Source: Ascidiaceihabitans sp029251465
GTDB taxonomy: Bacteria > Pseudomonadota > Alphaproteobacteria > Rhodobacterales > Rhodobacteraceae
Reading direction: 5' to 3'
NCBI RefSeq assembly: GCF_042932805.1
Contig: NZ_CP170633.1
Location: forward strand, 3,286,001 to 3,350,000
Length of the DNA: 64,000 nt
A model generated the notes under the pieces. The model was not told the DNA's origin, searched no databases, and was given only the letters and a program-made list of their open reading frames with translations. This document shows positions 54,719 through 63,325 of this stretch, piece after piece. The translations under genes were made by a program, and so were the position numbers. Within the stretch, counting starts at the first letter, position 1. Every line of letters starts with the position of its first letter.

Positions 54719-54741
54719 CACTTGCGAACCACTCGCAAGTG
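54719..54741. other. Perfect 9-bp palindrome between two genes
   Basis: CACTTGCGA (54719-54727) and TCGCAAGTG (54733-54741) pair perfectly with a 5-nt loop. No T run follows. It ends six bases before the next ATG, so it could be an operator or an RNA hairpin that hides the ribosome binding site. Confidence 0.5.
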
Positions 54742-54746
54742 ACTAC

Positions 54747-55217
54747 ATGACATCTATGAACAGACGCCAATTTACCGCCTCCCTCGGGGCCGTCGCCACG
54801 TTGCCGATGCTGCCCCTGCCCGCCGCCGCTGCGGCAACAGTCACCGCTGAATTGCCACCTGCGGCCTATGCGTGGGCGCATTTATACGCCCGCGCGCAGC
54901 CCACAATGTCGGCGGCAAAACTGGCGCGCTATCTGCGCGTCGATGCCTCTGTCGCGAACCAGTTGTTCGGCACGCTGATCCGCGATGGCGTGCTTGGCGC
55001 ACCTTCGGCCCTCGGCTCTGCGACCGCGCTTAAACCGATGCCGACGCCAACCGCGCCCCACGCCAATGATATTTTCCGGCAGATACAAAACGCCACTGAA
55101 AAGCTGGTCAAAGACGACCGCGTGCTTTTAGATGCAGACGAACAAATCGATCATCTGCAGGAGAGCACACATGCCAGCCCCGACCAACACCTTCAAGAAA
55201 GCCCTGCTCGCGGGTGA
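54747..55217 (+). CDS. Hypothetical protein with Tat-like signal
   Basis: The 156-residue protein begins MTSMNRRQFTASLGAVATLPMLPLPAAAA, a twin-arginine-type signal (RRQFT). The mature part contains a short helix-turn-helix-like stretch (KLARYLRVDASVANQLFGTLIRDGVLG). A downstream ATG at 54756 is an equally good start. It overlaps the aldolase gene by 47 nt. I do not recognise a family with known function. Confidence 0.55.
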   Translation: MTSMNRRQFTASLGAVATLPMLPLPAAAAATVTAELPPAAYAWAHLYARAQPTMSAAKLARYLRVDASVANQLFGTLIRDGVLGAPSALGSATALKPMPTPTAPHANDIFRQIQNATEKLVKDDRVLLDADEQIDHLQESTHASPDQHLQESPARG

Positions 55218-55947
55218 AACCGTCATTGGCTGCTGGCTCAGCCTTGCCAATTCGTTCTCGACCGAGGCGATGGGATCCACCGGATTTGACTGGTTGCTGG
55301 TCGATTCAGAGCACGCCCCCAACGACATCCGGTCGTTGCGCGAACAGCTGATCGCGCTGGATAGCAGCCCGTCAGATACGGTCGTGCGCGTGCCGATCGG
55401 TGAAACATGGATCATCAAACAAGTGCTCGACATCGGGGCGCAAACGATCCTCGTGCCCATGGTCGAAAGCGCGGAAGAAGCCCGCGAATTGGTCCGCGCC
55501 TGCCGCTATCCACCGCACGGCATTCGCGGCGTCGGCTATGCGACGACACGCGGCGGCGGCTTTGGCACGATCCCGGATTACGGCCAAACCGCGGACGAAC
55601 AGGTTTGCCTTTTGGTGCAGGTCGAGAACCGCAAAGGCTTGGCGGCACTGGATGAAATCCTGACCATCGACGGCATCGACGGCGTGTTCATTGGCCCTGC
55701 AGATCTGTCTGCTGACTTGGATCACATGGCCGATATGATGCACCCCGAAATGCAAGAGGTCATCTTTGGCAGCATCAAAAAGATCGCCGCATCCGGCAAA
55801 GCGGCGGGCATCCTGAGCCTCAACGACGAGATGACCACCAAGGCGCTGGCAGCTGGCGCGCGCTTTGTCGCCGTGGGCATCGACATGGTCACATTGACCG
55901 GTGCCGCGCGCGCCTTGTCAGCGAAATGGAAAGATGTCGTTAAGTAA
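55171..55947 (+). CDS. HpcH/HpaI family aldolase
   Basis: The 258-residue protein has the class II HpcH/HpaI fold: GCWLSLANSFSTEAMGSTGFDWLLVDSEHAP, IGAQTILVPMVESAEEA, GYATTRGGGFG, VQVENRKGLA with the metal-binding glutamate, and GVFIGPADLSADL with the aspartate. It would cleave or form a 2-oxo-3-hydroxy acid with pyruvate as one product, like HpaI or YfaU. GCAGGAGAGC precedes the ATG at 55171. Its 5' end overlaps the preceding gene. Confidence 0.88.
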   Translation: MPAPTNTFKKALLAGETVIGCWLSLANSFSTEAMGSTGFDWLLVDSEHAPNDIRSLREQLIALDSSPSDTVVRVPIGETWIIKQVLDIGAQTILVPMVESAEEARELVRACRYPPHGIRGVGYATTRGGGFGTIPDYGQTADEQVCLLVQVENRKGLAALDEILTIDGIDGVFIGPADLSADLDHMADMMHPEMQEVIFGSIKKIAASGKAAGILSLNDEMTTKALAAGARFVAVGIDMVTLTGAARALSAKWKDVVK

Positions 55948-55953
55948 CCGCCC

Positions 55954-56014
55954 GCTAACCCGTTGTTATTGCAAATGTTTCGCACGCGAAACAAATGTGC
56001 AGACTTGGGTTAGC
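55954..56014. terminator. Nested palindrome between converging aldolase and DUF3095 genes
   Basis: GCTAACCC (55954-55961) pairs with GGGTTAGC (56007-56014), enclosing the perfect TGTTTCG-CACG-CGAAACA hairpin (55976-55993). The right outer arm covers the DUF3095 stop codon. Its place between two stops suggests a bidirectional terminator, although it has no strong T run. Confidence 0.45.
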
Positions 56015-57152
56015 CTTCTTTGATCTGCGTGGCGGCTTGGGTGTATCCCCCCGCCGCCCCGTCGATGAAATGCACGTGATTGTTTTCCATGATCGACGGC
56101 ACGATGCAGGTCATCATCGCCTCGTCTTGTTGGTGCAACCCGAACTTGATCGTGCCTGCGGATTGCGCAGTTTCCAGCAGCGCCGTCAGGTCGCGGACCG
56201 TGTCTGCGTCGCAATCAATCGTCATTTTCAGCCCGTCGTCGAACTTGCGGAAATCTGCGTTCTCGCCAACCTCACGCTTGTAACTTTTGGCGTCGAACCC
56301 ACCGATTTTTAGGCCCGTCTTGATCAGCACCCAGGCGATCAATGTCTCGAGCAGAACCTGGCGGCGTTGCTTGGCAACCGACTTGTCCCCGCGCGAGGCA
56401 TGCGCCTCAAGCACAGCGCCGGGGGGCGGCCAGCCTGTACCGGGCCCGTCGGCGGGGGATGGATGACCGCCACGATCCAAGGTTCCGATCCGCTCCAGTA
56501 CAGTCGCGCACAATTGTGAAAACGCGTCGTCGGAGGCGTCGTTTTCTTTTTGGATGACCACGGACAGGATCGTGCCGCTTTGCGCTTTCATATGGCTCCA
56601 ACGGCACGAAAGGCCGGTCAAATCCGGTTGGGTGCCTGCGGGGGCTGGCGGCAAACTGTGCGCGCCTGCTTTCATCTGTGCCTCGGCCCAGGAAATTCCA
56701 CCGCCCGAAAACATTGCGTAATCCACACCGTCGGACACGCGGTGACGGGCCACGCCCACGTCCAAGCCTGCCGCCCGAATGTCAGCCATCTTTGTCATGG
56801 CGACCCGCAGCTCCATCCCGAATTCTTCGCGCGCCCAGCACTGCACGGCCGCCAGCGCATCGCTTGCCGTTTGCGCGTGTTCAGGCGGGCAGGCAAACGC
56901 CGCACCATCGCCGCCAAAAACATAAGGCAAGGCATGACCATCCGACGCGTTGATCTGCGCCGAAATCACCGCCGCCCCGATCATGTTGACGGTCTTGTAT
57001 TTGCCCGCTGCAATCGCCTTGGTGGACCCGACGATATCGGACGTCCCCACGACCCAATCATCGGGCAGGTTTGTGTAGCTTTCGCCCAGCGCCATTGCCT
57101 CAAATGAATCGACCCGCGCCAGGCCGTCGTAAAAATCAAAACCTGTATTCAT
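56010..57152 (-). CDS. DUF3095 family protein with cyclase-like motifs
   Basis: The 380-residue protein matches the DUF3095 family. Its N-terminal half resembles class III nucleotidyl cyclases, with D39 in VVGTSDIVGSTKAIA and D82 in FGGDGAAFACP at the spacing of the two metal-binding aspartates. The C-terminal half (from about 200) includes RRQVLLETLIAWVLIKTG and is family-specific. No membrane segment is seen. Whether it makes a cyclic nucleotide or another product is unknown. It converges on the aldolase gene. Confidence 0.75.
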   Translation of the reverse strand: MNTGFDFYDGLARVDSFEAMALGESYTNLPDDWVVGTSDIVGSTKAIAAGKYKTVNMIGAAVISAQINASDGHALPYVFGGDGAAFACPPEHAQTASDALAAVQCWAREEFGMELRVAMTKMADIRAAGLDVGVARHRVSDGVDYAMFSGGGISWAEAQMKAGAHSLPPAPAGTQPDLTGLSCRWSHMKAQSGTILSVVIQKENDASDDAFSQLCATVLERIGTLDRGGHPSPADGPGTGWPPPGAVLEAHASRGDKSVAKQRRQVLLETLIAWVLIKTGLKIGGFDAKSYKREVGENADFRKFDDGLKMTIDCDADTVRDLTALLETAQSAGTIKFGLHQQDEAMMTCIVPSIMENNHVHFIDGAAGGYTQAATQIKEG

Positions 57153-57253
57153 TCCAGAACCCTAGCAGCAATCTGTCGGTGAACCTAGCACGCACTCTTG
57201 CGTATGTCCGGCTTGCGTGTCACCCAATCACGAATGGGTAAAGGAGACATGAA

Positions 57254-58426
57254 ATGCGCACCGGTTTGATCCTCTTGGCGCTGGCCTATGTGCTCAGTCA
57301 ATTCTTCCGCGCATTTCTGGCGGTGATCAGCGTGCCGTTGGAACGTGATCTTGGTATCGGACCAGAGGCCTTGGCCGCCGCAAGCGGGTGGTGGTTCATC
57401 AGCTTTGCCGCGATGCAAATTCCCGTCGGTTGGTCGCTTGATACTTTGGGGCCAAAACGCACGGCGTCGGTGTTGTTGCTGATTGGCGGCGCGGGTGGCT
57501 CACTGCTGTTTGCCCTTGCCGGCACCGCCATGCACATCAACATTGCGATGATCCTGATCGGGATCGGGTGCTCGCCAGTTTTGATGGCCTCGTTTTATAT
57601 TTTTGCCCGTGAATTTGCGCCAATGCAGTTTGCGACACTTGCGGCTACGATGGTCGGGGTGGGTACCGTTGGCAACTTGCTCGCGTCCTATCCCATGACC
57701 TTTGCCGAGGCGACAATCGGGTGGCGCGCGACCATGATCGGGCTTGCGGTTCTGTGCACGTTGATCGCGATTGGCGTGCAAATTACAGTGCGCGATCCGG
57801 CCAAAGTCGTGACGGAAACAAAAGGCAGCCTGATCGATATCCTGCGCATCCCAGCCGTCTGGTTTATCGCCCCAATCGCGATCGTCGGCTACGTGCCAGC
57901 GGCGGCCATTCGCGGGTCATGGATGGGGCCATACCTGAACGATGTGCATGGATTATCCAGCGCACAAATCGGCACCGCCGCCGTCGTCATGAGCCTGTCG
58001 ATGATCGGCGGCGTGTTCCTGTACGGCCCGCTAGATCGCTGGCTGGGCACACGCAAATGGGTGGTTTTTGGCGGGAACGTTTTGGGGCTTGGATGCCTGT
58101 TCGGACTGTACGCTTACGGCGCGTCTTCGATTGTTCTGGCAGTTGTTTTGATGTGCGGAATTGGGTTCTTTGGGGCCACGTATCCGGTGATCATGGCCCA
58201 CGGTAAAGGGTTGTTTCCCGCGCACCTGACCGGGCGTGGCGTGACCTTGTTAAACATGTTCAGCATTGGCGGTGTTGGACTGGCGCAATTCGTCGCCCGG
58301 CCTTTGCACGCGTCCTACCAAGGCACCGATCAACTGACGCCTTACACGGCCGTGTTCGCCTTTTTCATCGCTCTGATGGTCATCGGCCTCGCCCTCTATC
58401 TGTTTTCGCGTGACAACAAGGACTAA
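57254..58426 (+). CDS. MFS transporter
   Basis: The 390-residue protein has about twelve hydrophobic helices in two halves. Between helices 2 and 3 is GWSLDTLGPKRTAS, the MFS signature loop, and the second half has GPLDRWLGTRKW in the equivalent place. Helix 1 contains LSQFFRAFLAVI, as in the NarK/CynX-like branch. The substrate is unknown. AAAGGAG precedes the ATG at 57254. The gene is divergent from the DUF3095 gene and nearly abuts the convergent small gene downstream. Confidence 0.87.
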   Translation: MRTGLILLALAYVLSQFFRAFLAVISVPLERDLGIGPEALAAASGWWFISFAAMQIPVGWSLDTLGPKRTASVLLLIGGAGGSLLFALAGTAMHINIAMILIGIGCSPVLMASFYIFAREFAPMQFATLAATMVGVGTVGNLLASYPMTFAEATIGWRATMIGLAVLCTLIAIGVQITVRDPAKVVTETKGSLIDILRIPAVWFIAPIAIVGYVPAAAIRGSWMGPYLNDVHGLSSAQIGTAAVVMSLSMIGGVFLYGPLDRWLGTRKWVVFGGNVLGLGCLFGLYAYGASSIVLAVVLMCGIGFFGATYPVIMAHGKGLFPAHLTGRGVTLLNMFSIGGVGLAQFVARPLHASYQGTDQLTPYTAVFAFFIALMVIGLALYLFSRDNKD

Positions 58427-58430
58427 GCGA

Positions 58431-58796
58431 TCAAAGGCGTCCGTCTTGTTTGAAGCGGGCAACGCCTGCCGTGATCAGAGTATTCAATTCCTCAAACAGC
58501 GCACGATCCATTGTCCTGAAATTAAAACACGACTTGCCCTGCATGCGTTTTCGCAACGCGGGGCTGATCTGGTCCAGCATATCGGGATGCACGTAGACGG
58601 GCATCAAGTGGGCTGAAACATGGGCTTTCTTGATCTCGACCCCACCAAAATCTGTACGGTAGCCATCTTTGGCCCGAACCTCGTGGGTGCCAAGGTAATA
58701 GGCCATTGCTTCGTTGCGCAAAACGACACAAGCATCTGCATGCACGCGGTAAAGCGGGTGCAACGCGTTAAAAATGTCCTGGAAATCATCAGCCAT
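58431..58796 (-). CDS. Hypothetical protein, possibly YdhG/YjbR (DUF1801)-like
   Basis: The 121-residue protein starts MADDFQDIFNALHPLYRVHADACVVLRNEAMAYYLGT and has a compact alpha/beta pattern with GVEIKKAHVSAHLMPVYVHPDML and MQGKSCFNF. These features recall the small DUF1801/YdhG-type fold, but I am not certain of the family. No catalytic residues can be named. It converges on the MFS gene with four bases between stops and is divergent from asd. Confidence 0.65.
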   Translation of the reverse strand: MADDFQDIFNALHPLYRVHADACVVLRNEAMAYYLGTHEVRAKDGYRTDFGGVEIKKAHVSAHLMPVYVHPDMLDQISPALRKRMQGKSCFNFRTMDRALFEELNTLITAGVARFKQDGRL

Positions 58797-58929
58797 GCAA
58801 ACAGCATAGCCAACGATTGCTTTGGGTCAAATGCACCACATCACGCGCCCTTGTGCGCCGCCCCCTTCCCCCTTGCGGTCAACCGGTGTAAAGGCCACCC
58901 ACCATCCCTGTTATATTGGAGAAAATCAG

Positions 58930-59952
58930 ATGGGTTACCGCGTCGTTATTGCGGGTGCCACAGGCAATGTGGGCCGCGAAATGCTGAACATCCTGGCCGA
59001 GCGCCAGTTCCCTGTAGACGAGATTGTCGCGCTTGCGTCACGTCGGTCTTTGGGTACAGAAGTTACGTTTGGCGACAAGACGTTGAAGACGAAGGACCTT
59101 GATACATTTGATTTTACGGGCTGGGATATTGCCCTGTTCGCCATCGGTTCTGATGCGACGAAAAAATACGCGCCGGTTGCTGCCAAAGCAGGCTGTATCG
59201 TCATCGATAACTCGTCTTTGTACCGCTATGATTCTGACGTGCCGCTGGTCGTGCCAGAGGTAAACCCAGAAGCCGTTCTGGATTATCACAAGAAAAATAT
59301 CATCGCGAACCCGAACTGTTCGACCGCACAAATGGTAGTGGCGCTGAAGCCGTTGCACGATCGCGCAACGATCAAACGTGTTGTTGTGTCCACGTACCAA
59401 GCCGTGTCCGGTGCCGGGGCTGGTGGCGCGGACGAGCTGTGGGATCAGACAAAGTCGATCTACAATCCGACCGATGACAAACCGCCAAAAGTCTTTTCCA
59501 AGCAGATCGCGTTTAACGTGATTCCGCACATCGATGTCTTCATGGACTCAGGTGAGACCAAAGAAGAATGGAAGATGGTGGCCGAGACCAAAAAGATCGT
59601 CGACAAAAGCATCAAGGTCACCGCGACCTGTGTGCGTGTTCCGGTTTTTGTCGGTCACTGTGAATCGATCAACATCGAGTTCGAAGAGTTCCTCGACGAG
59701 GACGAAGCCCGCGACATCCTGCGCGAAGCACCCGGCATCATGGTCATCGATAAGCGCGAAGACGGCGGTTACGTCACGCCGATCGAATGTGTTGGCGACT
59801 ATGCCACTTTCATCAGCCGCATCCGTCAGGACAGCACGATCGACAACGGTTTGAACATGTGGTGCGTGTCGGACAACCTGCGCAAAGGTGCGGCGTTGAA
59901 CGCGGTGCAGATCGCAGAAACGCTGGGCACGCGGGTCTTGAAAAAGGGCTGA
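58930..59952 (+). CDS. asd: Aspartate-semialdehyde dehydrogenase
   Basis: The 340-residue enzyme has the NADP-binding start YRVVIAGATGNVGREML, the nucleophile C130 in NPNCSTAQM, and CVRVPVFVGHCESINIEF with the substrate and proton-transfer residues. It reduces aspartyl-phosphate to the semialdehyde for lysine, methionine and threonine synthesis. The ATG at 58930 (GGAG upstream) begins conserved sequence; the longer frame has none. A plus-strand terminator follows. Confidence 0.95.
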   Translation: MGYRVVIAGATGNVGREMLNILAERQFPVDEIVALASRRSLGTEVTFGDKTLKTKDLDTFDFTGWDIALFAIGSDATKKYAPVAAKAGCIVIDNSSLYRYDSDVPLVVPEVNPEAVLDYHKKNIIANPNCSTAQMVVALKPLHDRATIKRVVVSTYQAVSGAGAGGADELWDQTKSIYNPTDDKPPKVFSKQIAFNVIPHIDVFMDSGETKEEWKMVAETKKIVDKSIKVTATCVRVPVFVGHCESINIEFEEFLDEDEARDILREAPGIMVIDKREDGGYVTPIECVGDYATFISRIRQDSTIDNGLNMWCVSDNLRKGAALNAVQIAETLGTRVLKKG

Positions 59953-59977
59953 TATCCGCCGAAGGCTGAAACATTTT

Positions 59978-60008
59978 AAGGGGTGCTTTGCGGCGCCCCT
60001 TTTCTTTT
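59978..60008 (+). terminator. Rho-independent terminator after asd
   Basis: AAGGGGTGC (59978-59986) and GCGCCCCTT (59993-60001) form a 9-bp stem with one wobble and a 6-nt loop, followed by TTCTTTT. It is 25 bp past the asd stop. Confidence 0.85.
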
Positions 60009-60062
60009 GGGCACAGCGCGCGCACCCTTGCGCCAATGATGTCCAAAAAAGGTTTCTTACCC

Positions 60063-61694
60063 ATGCGCTTTGTTGCTTTGTTGTTTGCTGTTTCACCGTC
60101 TTTTGTCTTTGCCGATACCATCGTCGCGCGCAGTGTGCCGAGTGACGTGACCGTTTATACGGACGGTGCGATTTTGACCCGCACCACTGGCATTGCGCTG
60201 CCTGCGGGGCGTCACACGGTGCTGTTGCCGGACTTGTTTTCGTACATGGCCGACGTGCCGCTGGACATTGAGCTGCCCGGTGCCACGATTTTGGCAAGCG
60301 AATGGAAGCTGACCAATCTTGGACCTGCCGAGCCCCCTCAGACGCCTGAACTGGTGGCGGCGGATGCTGTCCTTGAAATGGCCAAACAGGCCTTGCAAGA
60401 TCAGCAGGACAAGATCACTGCCGCCGGATTGTCGGGCTCTGCCGCCCAATCCCAGATCGCATTTTTAAAAGAGCTAGCCAACAGCCAGACCCTGCCCGAC
60501 GGCATCGATACGTTGCGCGATTTGTCCCGGATGATTTCCGAGGAAACGCTGTCTGCCACCTCTGCCATTCAACTTAGCAATATTGACGTGCGCACGCTGT
60601 CCAAGGATCTGAAACCGCTGCAGGATGATGTTTCGCGTGCGCAACTGGCCCGAAACGCGCTGCTGCCTTACGACGAACGGATCGCCCAGCTAAGCCTGAC
60701 GATCAACGTGACCGACGCGCAAGATAGTGTTCTAAAGATGTCGCATTACACTGATGCGCGCTGGGAACCGACGTATGATCTGCGGCTGGACACGACAAAG
60801 GAAACTCCGCATCTGACGATGGAACGCGGGGCGCTTGTGCGTCAGAGTTCTGGGTTGGATTGGACAAACGTCGACATGACCCTGTCGTCGCTTTCGCTTA
60901 GCAGTCGCACCGATCCTTGGGGGCCGCGTTCGCAGCTGTTGCGGATACAGGACCCGGACAAAGCGCGTAAATTTTCCAACCAAACCACCAGTCTTGAGCG
61001 TGGCAGCGCGGCGGACATGATTTTGGAAGCTCCGGTGATTATCGAAGACGCCGGATCAGACGCTGTGTTCATTCCGGGCATCGCGGCCAGCTATTCGTTT
61101 GCCCACAAGGTCGACGTGAACGGGCGTTACGAAGACGTGCGTTTGTCGCTTGGCACGCTGGAATTTGACGCTGAAATGACCGCACGCGCCGTGGCCCAAG
61201 GTCACGACACCGCGTTCCGCATGGTGAAATTCACCAACACCAGCGGCGAACGTATTTTGCCCGCAAACCAAGCGCGTTTGTATGTCGATGGGACCGTGAT
61301 CAGCGAAACGACTGTCGGGGAAATCGTGGCAGGTGCGGAAACCGAAATCGGCTTTGGTCCGATCCACGGTATCCGCCTGACCCGCACCGTCCTGAACCGC
61401 AATGAGGGTGACCGCGGCATCATCTCGCGCTCGAACGAAAAGACCGAAGACGTGCGGATTGATGTCGAAAACCTGACGGGTGAAACCTGGGCTGTGACCT
61501 TGCTGGACAGCGTGCCGCACACCGAACAAGAGGATTTGGAGATCACGTGGTCCGCCGCCCCGCGCCCCACGGATGAAAACTACGAGGACCGACGCGGCAT
61601 CTTGCACTGGGCGCTGGAAATGGATGCGGGCGAACAGCAGTCGATTTCGCTCAAGACCAAGATCTCGTGGCCGGATGGCATGGTATTACGTTAA
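60063..61694 (+). CDS. DUF4139 / mucoidy-inhibitor-like exported protein
   Basis: The 543-residue protein has a signal peptide (MRFVALLFAVSPSFVFA). An N-terminal part begins VPSDVTVYTDGAILTRT, followed by a helical, probably coiled-coil region (about 95-210). A C-terminal beta-rich DUF4139 domain runs from about 225, with YTDARWEPTYDLRL and VRQSSGLDWTNVDMTLSS. The family was named after MuiA, but the biochemical role is unknown. The ATG at 60063 starts the signal peptide; two ATGs upstream would add nine or ten residues. It is isolated from asd by a terminator. Confidence 0.85.
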   Translation: MRFVALLFAVSPSFVFADTIVARSVPSDVTVYTDGAILTRTTGIALPAGRHTVLLPDLFSYMADVPLDIELPGATILASEWKLTNLGPAEPPQTPELVAADAVLEMAKQALQDQQDKITAAGLSGSAAQSQIAFLKELANSQTLPDGIDTLRDLSRMISEETLSATSAIQLSNIDVRTLSKDLKPLQDDVSRAQLARNALLPYDERIAQLSLTINVTDAQDSVLKMSHYTDARWEPTYDLRLDTTKETPHLTMERGALVRQSSGLDWTNVDMTLSSLSLSSRTDPWGPRSQLLRIQDPDKARKFSNQTTSLERGSAADMILEAPVIIEDAGSDAVFIPGIAASYSFAHKVDVNGRYEDVRLSLGTLEFDAEMTARAVAQGHDTAFRMVKFTNTSGERILPANQARLYVDGTVISETTVGEIVAGAETEIGFGPIHGIRLTRTVLNRNEGDRGIISRSNEKTEDVRIDVENLTGETWAVTLLDSVPHTEQEDLEITWSAAPRPTDENYEDRRGILHWALEMDAGEQQSISLKTKISWPDGMVLR

Positions 61695-61784
61695 AATTCT
61701 AGTAAAACGCGGATGAAAAGTTCAACCGCATTTTAATTCCCATCGGTCATCCTGAGTCTGGGTGAGTTAATTGAGGTGGGTAGA

Positions 61785-61937
61785 ATGGACCTATTACACA
61801 GGCTAGGCAGCCGGATTTTCAGATTTCGACCAAGGAACTACAAGGCACAGCAATGGGAACCTGATCGGGTCACCAAAGAAGAAATGGTGACCCTGTTTGC
61901 GCAGGAATTGCAGCGCTATTCCAAGATTGAATCCTGA
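61785..61937 (+). CDS. Small 50-residue protein of unknown function
   Basis: The frame from ATG 61785 has GAGGTGGG about five bases upstream. It encodes a basic N-terminal helix (MDLLHRLGSRIFRFRPRNYK) and an acidic helix (VTKEEMVTLFAQELQRYS). The codon use and the good ribosome binding site make it a likely real gene, but I recognise no family. It converges on the SbtB-like gene with 18 bp between stops. Confidence 0.55.
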   Translation: MDLLHRLGSRIFRFRPRNYKAQQWEPDRVTKEEMVTLFAQELQRYSKIES

Positions 61938-61955
61938 ACAGGGGCGCCTGGGCGA

Positions 61956-62267
61956 TTAAAACCGTTCGGCGCGCAACACTTGGCAATCGCACACGCTGAC
62001 GACACCGATATGACGATCGACAACCGCAAAGGCCGCGTCGAGCAAAGCGTCGACCATTTCGGGGCGGATGATGCAGATGACCTGCACCATGCCAGAGGCG
62101 CGGCTGATTTGGCCTTCGCGGCTCCACCCACCAGAGCGACCTGACCCGCCCAAAACGGGCAAGACGGTGTATCCGGTGACATCTGCGGCCTCAATTGCGT
62201 CGGTCAGTCGCTTTTGCATCACCGCTTCGATGGTGATTTCTACGCGTTTGGCGTCATGGGTTTGCAT
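61956..62267 (-). CDS. PII-like protein, SbtB type
   Basis: The 103-residue protein has the PII ferredoxin-like pattern: KRVEITIEAVMQKRLTDAIEAADVTGYTVLPVLGG, a short T-loop-like stretch (GSGRSGGWSREGQISRASG), then VQVICIIRPEMVDALLDAAF. It lacks the tyrosine of GlnB T-loops. It starts four bases after the SbtA-type permease stop. In cyanobacteria SbtB binds adenine nucleotides, including cAMP, and gates SbtA. That role here is inferred from pairing and fold. Confidence 0.82.
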   Translation of the reverse strand: MQTHDAKRVEITIEAVMQKRLTDAIEAADVTGYTVLPVLGGSGRSGGWSREGQISRASGMVQVICIIRPEMVDALLDAAFAVVDRHIGVVSVCDCQVLRAERF

Positions 62268-62270
62268 GGG

Positions 62271-63248
62271 TTAGCCTCCTGTCGCGAATTGGGCCACCGC
62301 AAGGTACAGCGGGATGCCAATCGTTAGGTTGAATGGGAACGTTACGCCCAAGGATAGCGTCAGATAGATGGATGGTTTTGCTTCGGGCAGGGCCACGCGC
62401 ATGGCGGCGGGCACGGCGATGTAGCTGGCCGAGGCGCTGAGCACCATCATCAGGACCACGCCCCCGGTGGACAGGCCCAACAACAGGCCGGCCCCAAGGC
62501 CAAAGACGCTGCCGATCACCGGCATCAAGACACCAAACGCCAACAAGCCGGGGCGCATGACACCGCCGCCTTCGCGCAGGCCACGTCCGGCAACCAGACC
62601 CATGTCCAGCAAGAACAGGCACAGCACACCTTTGAATGGGGCGACGATAAAGCTTTCGATTTCCGCGAGGCCTGCGGGGCCTGTTGCCCAACCGATAAAG
62701 AACGCGCCGATCAGCAGAACGATTGATCCGTTCAACAAGATTTCACGCATCAGGTCGTTGTCCATCCGTTGACCGGATGATCCGCGCGACACCAGCCAAA
62801 GGGCCGATAGGATCGCTGGTGCTTCCATCGCGGCTGCGACGGCGACCATGTATCCCTCGGATGCGATGCCGGAACTTTCCAGAACAGATATAGCCGCCAC
62901 AAAGGTCACGATCGAGATTGATCCGTAGTGTGCTGCGACCGCTGCGGCATCAAGCCTTGACAGTTTTGACATGAATTGCAGCAGACCAAACGCAATCAGC
63001 GGCAGTGCGAAAGACAGGATTATGCCGGCCAAAAGTGACAGGCCCAGCGTGCCGTCGATCCCGTGGTCTGCGACGCTGACACCGCCCTTAAATCCGATGG
63101 CAAACAGCAGGTAGATCGACATGCCTTTGGCAACCGCTTCGGGGATACTAAGGTCGGATCGGGCCAAGGCCGCCAACACGCCAAGCGCAAAAGACAAGAT
63201 TATCGGCGACACCAAATTGTTCGCCGCAAGACTTAGAATATCACCCAT
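62271..63248 (-). CDS. sbtA: SbtA-type sodium-dependent bicarbonate permease
   Basis: The 325-residue protein has about ten transmembrane helices and the DUF897/SbtA pattern. Helix 1-2 reads NLVSPIILSFALGVLAAL, FAIGFKGGVSVA follows, and SASASYIAVPAAMRVALPEA and LSLGVTFPFNLTIGIPLY lie near the C terminus. SbtA imports bicarbonate with sodium. The ATG at 63248 has AAGGA nine bases upstream; an ATG three codons earlier is too close to it. A carbonic anhydrase gene precedes it by 77 bp and an SbtB-like gene follows. Confidence 0.87.
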   Translation of the reverse strand: MGDILSLAANNLVSPIILSFALGVLAALARSDLSIPEAVAKGMSIYLLFAIGFKGGVSVADHGIDGTLGLSLLAGIILSFALPLIAFGLLQFMSKLSRLDAAAVAAHYGSISIVTFVAAISVLESSGIASEGYMVAVAAAMEAPAILSALWLVSRGSSGQRMDNDLMREILLNGSIVLLIGAFFIGWATGPAGLAEIESFIVAPFKGVLCLFLLDMGLVAGRGLREGGGVMRPGLLAFGVLMPVIGSVFGLGAGLLLGLSTGGVVLMMVLSASASYIAVPAAMRVALPEAKPSIYLTLSLGVTFPFNLTIGIPLYLAVAQFATGG

Positions 63249-63272
63249 ACCAGTCATTCCTTGCTGATTTTA

Positions 63273-63286
63273 TGAACGCTTGTTCA
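63273..63286. promoter_or_regulatory. Palindrome between carbonic anhydrase and sbtA
   Basis: TGAAC-GCTT-GTTCA is a perfect 5-bp inverted repeat, 24 bp upstream of the sbtA start. It has the look of a TetR- or LexA-type operator, but no cognate regulator is nearby. Confidence 0.4.
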
Positions 63287-63325
63287 ATTAATCGGAGATA
63301 TAGATGAAATTTTAACGAAGTAAAG

